NCBI GenBank assembly: GCA_009780955.1 | Contig: WQZB01000015.1 | Span: 1 to 64,000, forward strand | DNA: 64,000 nt | Direction of reading: 5' to 3' | Source: Polyangiaceae bacterium | GTDB taxonomy: Bacteria > Myxococcota_A > Polyangia > Polyangiales > Polyangiaceae | Shown: piece by piece, positions 8,987 through 15,393 of the stretch | Position numbering within the stretch: the stretch's first letter is position 1 | Layout: each line of letters begins with the position of its first letter | Notes under the pieces: generated by a model | Told to the model about the DNA's origin: nothing | Databases searched by the model: none | Seen by the model: only the letters and a program-made list of their open reading frames with translations | Program-made: the position numbers and the translations under genes

Positions 8987-9279
8987 CTTTTGCCGCGGGC
9001 GCCACGGGCGAATTCTACGAATTCGGCGAGCGAGCTCACGGAGCGGAAAATCGGCCGGGCCTCGTCACCCTCCGGAACGCGGACGCCGAACCGCTCTTCC
9101 ATCAGCATGGCAACTTGCAGCGCGTCGAGTGAGTCGAGCCCAAGCCCGTTGGGCCCGCCCGCGCCGCTCTCACCGAAGAGCGGAGCGTCGTCATCGAGCG
9201 TAGCCGGATCCCGCCCCGCAAGGTTCAACTCGGAGACGAGAAGTTTCTTGATTTCGTATTTGAGGTCGGTCCGTAACAT
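8983..9279 (-). CDS. acyl carrier protein
   Basis: A 98-residue protein starting at the ATG 9279 (MLRTDLKYEIKKLL). The phosphopantetheine attachment site is S50 in GLGLDSLDALQ, followed by the usual helix 'VAMLMEERFGVRV'. Its length is a little above the housekeeping ACP, and it lacks the acidic FabC context (no fabD/G/F beside it). It therefore looks like a dedicated carrier for the two downstream ketosynthases, to which it is coupled by a GTGA overlap. The reading frame is open further upstream, but that part has no ACP character. It follows the DUF1704 gene by about 50 bp, so a shared transcript is possible. Confidence 0.9.
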   Translation of the reverse strand: MLRTDLKYEIKKLLVSELNLAGRDPATLDDDAPLFGESGAGGPNGLGLDSLDALQVAMLMEERFGVRVPEGDEARPIFRSVSSLAEFVEFARGARGKR

Positions 9280-9328
9280 GGAGGTGCGGTTCGCTGCGGC
9301 ATCCCCTACCACGAGTCGGGCGCCCCCA

Positions 9329-10918
9329 TCAATTGCGGGCGAAGAGCTTCGTGTAATACCCGCTAATGGCCTCACCGCCGAGGCGCGTGAAAAAAGTCGA
9401 ATACGCCATCCAAATGGCAAGGCCATTCAGGTCGCGAAACATTGGCGGCAAGAAACGGGGGGGCTTGACAACGCCTTCGTTGACGCGCCTGGCGAGGACC
9501 GGAACGTCTTCGTGCGCGACTTTGCCAACGAAGAGAAACGGAATCAAGTCAACGCGGTTGTGTTGAATGGCGCTGCGGATAAACGAGTAGTTGAGGACAA
9601 CGCCTTTGCAGTAGCACGCGTCTTTCGTGAACGGTGCGCCTCCGTCGACCACACCTCCGCGGAAAATGCGGCGTGTGTTGTGGAAGCACTCTTCTTCGTC
9701 GTAGCCTTCGGTGCGAAACCACTCGAAAACGTCGTGGAAGCTCGCACCGTCTTCGGCCTTGTCAACGGCGATGACGCGATCGTTCAAGCGGCGCGCACGC
9801 CTGGGGAACGTGCGAAAGGTAAAGATCTCGCAGAGTGCAGCGAGCCCTTCTTGCACCGTGGTCGTGCGCGGCGGCCCTTTGCTTAGCCACTTGGCAACGG
9901 TTTGCGCCTGGCCATTGAGCGATGTTGCAACATGCACCCAACCTTCATGCACCTCGAGAATGTCGATGTCGCGCTCCGAGAACTTTGCGCCCGAGCGCAC
10001 CTTGACGTAGTCGCTGCCTGCAGCGGCATCCGAAAGGATTGTGTCGTCGATGGCAACACGCACGGCCGCATCGTCGAAGTAATGCGAAAAGCGCCGGTTT
10101 AGCTCGGCAGCGGCGTCGACGGCCGCGATGTTGCGCTCGTAACGCAGGCCAAGCAGCGCGTCGTCGATGTTGGTGAGGATCTCGTAAAGAACGTGCCCGA
10201 GATCGCGAACCGATGTTTTGCCGTCGGGAAACTTGTCTTTCGGCGATCCGTAAAGCTTGCGCGAATACGCATAGAAAACCGGCGTGCCGCGCGCGGCGAG
10301 CATGCGAACGACATCGCGGTACTCGAGAGCGGTACGCGAGAGAATGGCACCGATGGCGTCGGACTCGCCGAGCTCGCGGTCCACGTCACGTGCAATTTCC
10401 TCGAAAAGCGCGGCCTGATCTTTCGGGTCGAACCCGAGCTCGGACGACTTGGCGTAGTAGTCGGCGTCGAGCTTCGGTAGCTCGCGGTACTTCGACTTGC
10501 GAAAAAACTCCTCGATGGAATTGTCCCAGCGCACGGCCTGCAGCACGCGAATGGGCCTTTGCGCTTCGACGATGCGGCCGGCAATCTGCGCGACGATTTC
10601 TTTGTAGCTACGCCATGGCCCCTCGACGGGCAGCGGAGGAATGGACGGATGTGGTACCTCGTCAGGAGGTTGCGCGGGCGCACCACCCTCGTGCGCCTCG
10701 TGCGGAACATGCTTTTCCGCCTTTGCGTCGCTTTCGGCGCGCTCGGCCTTGGCCTCTTTTCCCTCGCGTCCCTCGCGAGATTCGCGATCCCACTTGGCAC
10801 TCGACTCGCGGTCCGGCCTCGCGCTAGCGTCTCGATCGTCTTTACCTTTACGACGTTCGCTTTCTCCGACTGAAGCGCGTTCGCCCAAAGTAGCGTATCT
10901 TTGCCACGGAAATGCCAC
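9329..10918 (-). CDS. DUF1704 / QEGLA-motif putative metallo-carboxypeptidase
   Basis: Up to 529 residues. The first ~90 are a Lys/Glu/Arg/Asp-rich low-complexity stretch. The rest matches the DUF1704 (TIGR02421, 'QEGLA') family: zinc-site-like HEGWVH at 324-329 and the name-giving QEGLA at 356-360, whose Glu is the expected third ligand. The eukaryotic member of this fold, MATCAP, is a tubulin tyrosine carboxypeptidase (established). Bacterial substrates are unknown, and the older note 'flavohemoglobin expression-modulating' is weak. The start is uncertain: 10918 would overlap the start of the divergent gene at 10912 by 7 bp. A GTG about 50 bases further in (residue 17) would remove the conflict. 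The N-terminal charged tail may be disordered. Confidence 0.82.
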   Translation of the reverse strand: MAFPWQRYATLGERASVGESERRKGKDDRDASARPDRESSAKWDRESREGREGKEAKAERAESDAKAEKHVPHEAHEGGAPAQPPDEVPHPSIPPLPVEGPWRSYKEIVAQIAGRIVEAQRPIRVLQAVRWDNSIEEFFRKSKYRELPKLDADYYAKSSELGFDPKDQAALFEEIARDVDRELGESDAIGAILSRTALEYRDVVRMLAARGTPVFYAYSRKLYGSPKDKFPDGKTSVRDLGHVLYEILTNIDDALLGLRYERNIAAVDAAAELNRRFSHYFDDAAVRVAIDDTILSDAAAGSDYVKVRSGAKFSERDIDILEVHEGWVHVATSLNGQAQTVAKWLSKGPPRTTTVQEGLAALCEIFTFRTFPRRARRLNDRVIAVDKAEDGASFHDVFEWFRTEGYDEEECFHNTRRIFRGGVVDGGAPFTKDACYCKGVVLNYSFIRSAIQHNRVDLIPFLFVGKVAHEDVPVLARRVNEGVVKPPRFLPPMFRDLNGLAIWMAYSTFFTRLGGEAISGYYTKLFARN

Positions 10919-12051
10919 GCGAACAATTGAAAACGCTGGAGGAATTCAGCCTCGCCGATCTCGAGGCCGTACGCCTCACGCTGCGCGGGGACTCCGTCGT
11001 CGATTGGCATCGGCTAAACTTTAAAGACGACAGCGAGATTCGCGACCTCATCCTCGCACACGAGTTCCATCCAGACGAGCCCACCGACCGCAGCCGTATG
11101 GACGCGATCAAATTCGAGGCGGTGAACTACCTGCGGCGCCATTTCGAATACCCCATTCCGAAACCGGTGGAACAAGCAAGCATCGAGGAGCTTTTCTGGC
11201 TTGCGGGCCAGCATGGTCATCGCCAAACGTGCGCATGCACAATCCTGAAATGCATGCACATCATCCATCACCTCGACGGACGCGAGCTGCTTTTCATGAT
11301 GCCAATGTCCGACCAGGAAATCTTCCACCTCGTTGAAGAGAAGGTCTACCGCGTGATTGGCAGCATGCTCGCCGAGGGCTTCCCCATCACGGAGTTCATC
11401 GGCGGCCGTAAGAACAAAGATTCACTCTACACGAAGCTCTTATCGAAGCGCGCGGCCGTATCCACGCAAATCTATGACAAGCTTCGATTTCGAATCGTAA
11501 CGCGCGAAAAAAGCGATATTTTTCCGATTCTACAATATCTGCAAAAGAAGCTTTTTCCGTTCAACTACGTCATTCCAGGGCAAAGCATCAATTCGATATT
11601 TCATTTCAAGCATTATTGCCAAGAAAACCTGCATCTTGCCCAGTTCCTCCCTGAAATGCAGGCCGGCGCCGACGAAGACACCACCCCAAGCGACAATGTC
11701 TTTTCGGCCGACAACTACCGTGTCATCCACTTTGTCGTGGACATGCCGGTGCGGCTGCCGCGCCATCTGCTCGAGCGCGCGCCGCCCGATGCGTGGGCGA
11801 TCGGGCCCGTGGTCTTCGTCGTCTGCGAATTCCAAGTGATCGATCGCGCAACCGAAACAGCGAACGAGCAGGGGCAGGCATCCCATGCAAAGTACAAAGA
11901 TCGCCAAAAAAAGGCGGTCATTCGCCGTTTGCAGCTTGGAATGCGTGAGATGAAAGTTAAGGGCACACCGAAGCGAGAGCGCGCAGACACCATGCCGCCC
12001 CCGAGCGGCCGGCGCGTCGGCAAAAGGGGCCCGAACAGCGTTCGGGGTTAA
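10912..12051 (+). CDS. TIGR04552-type protein with RelA/SpoT-like nucleotidyltransferase region
   Basis: 379 residues. I recognise the general pattern of TIGR04552/TIGR04562, a family I know mainly from myxobacteria. Residues about 164-240 read like a RelA/SpoT synthetase core: basic 'GGRKNKDSLYTKLLSKR', then 'STQIYDKLRFRIVT' in the position of the usual 'i.D..G.Riv', then 'FNYVIPGQSINSIFHF'. Whether it makes an alarmone or only keeps the fold cannot be told, because the G-loop Tyr context is not clear. The C-terminus (after about 340) is basic and Pro-rich. It is followed 52 bp later by the DUF507 gene. Confidence 0.7.
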   Translation: MPREQLKTLEEFSLADLEAVRLTLRGDSVVDWHRLNFKDDSEIRDLILAHEFHPDEPTDRSRMDAIKFEAVNYLRRHFEYPIPKPVEQASIEELFWLAGQHGHRQTCACTILKCMHIIHHLDGRELLFMMPMSDQEIFHLVEEKVYRVIGSMLAEGFPITEFIGGRKNKDSLYTKLLSKRAAVSTQIYDKLRFRIVTREKSDIFPILQYLQKKLFPFNYVIPGQSINSIFHFKHYCQENLHLAQFLPEMQAGADEDTTPSDNVFSADNYRVIHFVVDMPVRLPRHLLERAPPDAWAIGPVVFVVCEFQVIDRATETANEQGQASHAKYKDRQKKAVIRRLQLGMREMKVKGTPKRERADTMPPPSGRRVGKRGPNSVRG

Positions 12052-12103
12052 CGTACATGGATTTGTTGGCTTTGCTTTTCGCCAAGGGTAAGCTTTTTTC
12101 TCT

Positions 12104-12625
12104 ATGCGACTCTACGCGGCCAAGATCCCATCGCTCGCGCAAGAAATCGTTCGCGAGCTTTCCTCTTCCAAGTCGATCGAGGTGAGCGGCGCGCGCGCAG
12201 AGCGCGAGGTCGTCACGGACGTCGAGTCTGTGCTCTCGAGCTACCTCGAAACCGAACGCACGGTCGACGGCAAAACGCGAGAGCTATTGCAAACAACGGG
12301 GCGCAGCACGTCCGAGTTTGGTCGCGTGCGTCGACAAATTGCCGAGCACCACGGCATCAAGGTTGGCGACGAAACCATCGACTACTTGCTCGACCAGGTT
12401 GTGGCCATGCTGATGCACTCGTCGCATGTGGACGAAGTCTTCGCCGAAGACGTCGACTTACGCCGTCGAATGGCGCCCATCTTCAAGCGCCACATGGCTG
12501 TCGACAGCGAAGTCGACGCAGAAGTTCGTGCGCAACTCAAGCACCTTCGCGAGGGCACTTCGCAATGGGACATCGAGTACGCCAGGGTGGTAGAGGCCGT
12601 TAAAAGAAAACACGGATTGACGTGA
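12104..12625 (+). CDS. DUF507 family protein
   Basis: 173 residues. It opens with the family signature MRLYAAKIPSLAQEIVREL and then repeats a similar helical unit, as DUF507 proteins do. It is all-helical and charged, has no signal peptide, and is probably cytoplasmic. Function unknown. It follows the TIGR04552-type gene in the same direction, and the two may form an operon. Stop TGA at 12623, followed within 20 bp by the first hairpin of the composite repeat at 12642. ATG start with upstream 'aaggg' as a weak ribosome site. Confidence 0.85.
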   Translation: MRLYAAKIPSLAQEIVRELSSSKSIEVSGARAEREVVTDVESVLSSYLETERTVDGKTRELLQTTGRSTSEFGRVRRQIAEHHGIKVGDETIDYLLDQVVAMLMHSSHVDEVFAEDVDLRRRMAPIFKRHMAVDSEVDAEVRAQLKHLREGTSQWDIEYARVVEAVKRKHGLT

Positions 12626-12641
12626 TCGCTTTCGATTGCGT

Positions 12642-12779
12642 GTAGGGGCGTATGGCCATACGCCCCTACGCACAATTCGCGTTTGGCGCGTTTTGTTGGT
12701 TGTAGGGGCGCGATTCATCGCGCCCCCGGATCGGCCAATGGTATGTGCCTCGGTGGGGCGCCATGAATGGCGCCCCTAC
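12642..12779. repeat. composite palindromic element, order A-B-C
   Basis: Three hairpin modules. A (12642-12669) has core TATGGCCATA. B (12702-12727) has core CGATTCATCG and lost the final TAC. C (12752-12779) has core CCATGAATGG and a slightly altered left arm. A and B are separated by 32 nt containing GCGTTTTGTTGGTT, the complement of the conserved spacer seen elsewhere. The element lies between the DUF507 and yicC genes, ending 14 bp before the yicC ATG, so it could sit in the 5' UTR of yicC. Confidence 0.93.
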
Positions 12780-12793
12780 GAAATTCGATAGCC

Positions 12794-13666
12794 ATGAGAA
12801 GCATGACAGGGTTCGGTGTTGGCGAGGCAAGCCATGTCACCGGCGGGAAGCTGATTGTCGAGATTCGAGCGGTCAACCATCGCTACCTTGATGTGCGGGT
12901 GCGGGCGGCACCGGAGCTCGCCGAGATCGGACCCACGGTCGAAGGGCTTGCGCGCGAACGACTGGGTCGCGGTCGTTTCGATATCGTCGTGCGGGCCGAA
13001 GGTGCAGTGGCTGGCGAAGTGGCCATCGACAGGCATCGCGCGCGCTCCGCTTATAGCGATTTTGTCGCGTTGCGTAACGAGCTCGCGCCTGAAGCAGACG
13101 TTCCTCTTTCGCTGCTCAGCGCGGTTCCGAATTTGTTCGTTGCAACCGCCCTACAAGGCCCTTTGGCACTCGCAGCGATTGCCTCCGCATTGGACGCGGC
13201 GCTCGGTTCGCTCGATGCCATGCGCCGTCACGAAGGGGCCTTGCTCGCCGAAGATCTCGTCCGTCGTCTTGGGGCCGTCCGCACCCTTGCGGCCACGATT
13301 GCCGAACGTTCTCCGGTAGTCATTAAAACCTACAAAACACGACTTTTGGAGCGCGCCGAACGGCTGCGCGCAGCCACCGACATAGAAGTGGATGGCGCAC
13401 GACTCGAACATGAAATCGCTCTTTTTGCCGACCGAATCGATATCGCCGAGGAGCTCACTCGGCTCGAGAGCCACGCGACGCATTTCGAAGAGATTTTGGG
13501 CGAAGTCGGCGCGGTGGGTCGCCGCTTCGACTTTCTACTGCAGGAGATGGCTCGCGAGGCAAACACCATCGGCGCGAAAAGCCAAGATGCAATCATTGCC
13601 CACGCGGTGGTTGACCTGAAAGCAGAAATCGAGAGAATGCGCGAACAAGTACAAAACATCGAGTAA
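12794..13666 (+). CDS. yicC: YicC family endoribonuclease
   Basis: 290 residues from the ATG at 12794. The N-terminus MRSMTGFG and the motif 'EIRAVNHRYLDVRVRAP' are the hallmark of YicC (YicC-like N domain), and the C-terminal DUF1732 shows 'EIALFADRIDIAEELTRLESH', 'GRRFDFLLQEMAREANTIGAKS'. E. coli YicC is a hexameric RNase acting on small RNAs such as RyhB (established). The frame is open back to 12767, but that part is palindrome DNA, so the later start is used. gmk follows after 15 bp, the common yicC-gmk pairing. Confidence 0.95.
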   Translation: MRSMTGFGVGEASHVTGGKLIVEIRAVNHRYLDVRVRAAPELAEIGPTVEGLARERLGRGRFDIVVRAEGAVAGEVAIDRHRARSAYSDFVALRNELAPEADVPLSLLSAVPNLFVATALQGPLALAAIASALDAALGSLDAMRRHEGALLAEDLVRRLGAVRTLAATIAERSPVVIKTYKTRLLERAERLRAATDIEVDGARLEHEIALFADRIDIAEELTRLESHATHFEEILGEVGAVGRRFDFLLQEMAREANTIGAKSQDAIIAHAVVDLKAEIERMREQVQNIE

Positions 13667-13681
13667 CTTATCTCGAGCCCG

Positions 13682-14344
13682 ATGATCACTGACCGCCCCT
13701 CTGCCTCTGTTTCCGTTGGCGCTGATCCGTTCTTGCTTCTCATCTTGTCGTCGCCGAGTGGGGCGGGAAAAACCACGCTATCGCGCAGACTTCTGGCAAG
13801 ATTTCCAGCGCTGAGGTTCAGCGTTTCCCACACCACGCGTAAGCCCCGTGGCGGCGAGGTCAATGGCAGCGACTACCACTTCGTAACGCGCCCCCAATTC
13901 GACACGCTCGTCGAGAACGATGCTTTCATCGAGTGGGCCGAAGTCCATGGCAACCGCTACGGCACTGCGCTCTGCGAAATCGATCGCGCGCGCGCAGAAC
14001 CCGGTTGCGCGGGAATGATTTTCGATATCGACCACCAGGGTGCCCGTCAAATCCGTGCCAAAAAGCCCGATTCGGTGGCCGTATTCATCTTGCCGCCGTC
14101 CATGACCGAGTTGCACCGGCGTCTGCGCGGGCGTGCGAGCGAGAGCGAAGAAATCGTTTTACGCCGCTTCCAAGCCGCAAAAATCGAAATTTCGCATTAT
14201 GGATTATTCGATTATCTCATTGTGAACGACGATGTCGACACGGCTTTTCGTCACCTCGAGGCCGTGGTGCTCGCAGAGCGCTCTCGACGCTCACGTCGCG
14301 CCGATCTTGCCGAACAACTGCTACGTGCCGGCACATTATCGTAG
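13682..14344 (+). CDS. gmk: guanylate kinase
   Basis: 220 residues. It catalyses GMP + ATP to GDP + ADP in the cytoplasm. The P-loop SPSGAGKTT is at about residues 25-33, the GMP-binding 'SVSHTTRKPRGGEVNGSDY' follows, and the rest of the fold ('FIEWAEVHGNRYGT', 'IDHQGARQI') is intact. Its length is normal, with a ~15-residue N-terminal extension. The TAG stop (14342-14344) lies in the first four bases, GTAG, of the adjacent palindromic repeat. The repeat has therefore supplied or replaced the natural end of the gene, and the last residue (S) shares the repeat's first G. Confidence 0.97.
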   Translation: MITDRPSASVSVGADPFLLLILSSPSGAGKTTLSRRLLARFPALRFSVSHTTRKPRGGEVNGSDYHFVTRPQFDTLVENDAFIEWAEVHGNRYGTALCEIDRARAEPGCAGMIFDIDHQGARQIRAKKPDSVAVFILPPSMTELHRRLRGRASESEEIVLRRFQAAKIEISHYGLFDYLIVNDDVDTAFRHLEAVVLAERSRRSRRADLAEQLLRAGTLS

Positions 14345-14482
14345 GGGCACGATTCATCCGGGCGCCATGAATGGGCGGCCCTACGGATCGGCATTTGTTT
14401 GGCGGTTGCAGTAGGGGCGCATGGCCATACGCCCCTACGAATCCGTTTTGTCGGATGTAGGGGCGCGATTCATCGCGCCCCC
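14341..14482. repeat. composite palindromic element between convergent gmk and lspA
   Basis: It has three parts. First, 14341-14384, a hybrid hairpin whose left half is B-like (CGATTCATC) and right half C-like (GCCATGAATGG). Second, an A-type module at 14411-14438 with one change in the core. Third, a B module at 14457-14482. The spacer 14385-14410 is the reverse complement of the ~25-nt spacer type, and 14439-14456 is the short type. Both flanking genes end inside it. Confidence 0.92.
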
Positions 14483-15202
14483 AGGATCGTCTGCGTGCGC
14501 GGCGCTTTTGCCGCGATGCGGTGTCAGCATATCGATGGCCATAAGCCCAACGCCCACGCAAATCGCAACGTCGGCGACGTTGAACGTGGGCCAGTGGTCG
14601 GTTGGAATATGACCGGGCGAGTACTTGGCATAAAGCTCGTTCAGTTTCAAAATCCACGCGGCGCGATAGTCGATGAAGTCGATGACGTATCCATAGCGGA
14701 TGCGGTCGAACACGTTGCCAAGCGCGCCGCCGAGCACGAGCGGCAAGCCCCACTTGAGCGCCCGCTGCTCAGGCCGAAGCCGCCTGTAGAGTGTGACGAT
14801 GAACGCGATGGCTGCAACCGAAACAAGAAGAAAAAACGGTCGGCGGACGTTTTCGCTTTCACCCTGAAGAAGACCCCAGGCTCCTCCTTTGTTCTTTGCC
14901 AGAACGAACATGAGATGTTCGTCGAAAACGTTTACGTAGCTTGGATAGCTTTCGAACCGCTTTTCGGCCCAGAGCTTCGTCACAATGTCGGCGACGAAGG
15001 ACAAGGTGGCCACCACGACCAAAAAAGTCGTTGAAGGACGCTCCGCCAGAATAGTCTCGGGAATTCCGCGCGACGTTCCCGTCGGGCGTGCGAGCCGCGG
15101 GGCTTCAGGGACAAGAGGCGGCGCTGTCGGTGGCGGGACCTCAGGTGACGGCACCTTCGGGACCTCAGTGGCTTCGGGAGCATCAGTAGGGATTTCGGAC
15201 AT
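14435..15202 (-). CDS. lspA: prolipoprotein signal peptidase (signal peptidase II)
   Basis: 255 residues from the ATG at 15202 (a GTG at 15229 is also in frame). It is an inner-membrane aspartyl peptidase that cleaves lipoprotein signal peptides. Four membrane segments follow a Pro-rich N-terminal tail of about 55 residues. Motifs: NKGGAWGLL, GGALGNVFDRIRYGYVIDFI (catalytic Asp about 166) and PTFNVADVAI (Asp about 211). The tail and a soluble loop make it longer than the usual ~165 residues. The last 15 residues (GGAMNRAPTSDKTDS) are translated B-type palindrome plus spacer, and the TAG stop lies in the A-type module, so the repeat has replaced the native C-terminus. The many lipoproteins in the window are its likely clients. 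Confidence 0.95.
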   Translation of the reverse strand: MSEIPTDAPEATEVPKVPSPEVPPPTAPPLVPEAPRLARPTGTSRGIPETILAERPSTTFLVVVATLSFVADIVTKLWAEKRFESYPSYVNVFDEHLMFVLAKNKGGAWGLLQGESENVRRPFFLLVSVAAIAFIVTLYRRLRPEQRALKWGLPLVLGGALGNVFDRIRYGYVIDFIDYRAAWILKLNELYAKYSPGHIPTDHWPTFNVADVAICVGVGLMAIDMLTPHRGKSAAHADDPGGAMNRAPTSDKTDS

Positions 15203-15393
15203 CGGCACAGCGCGTATGTTCAGCCTCACGCTTGGCGTTGGTATTCTCGATTCAGCGCCGGGACCTTACTCAATTGGGCATACCCTGTCATTTGATTCGC
15301 GGGCTGCGATCACCTTCGTTTCTTGCCCACGGCTTGGAGACCTGCTTGGATGTTCAGGCCTAGCCAGGATAACTCGTGGGAAGGGAATTGGAG

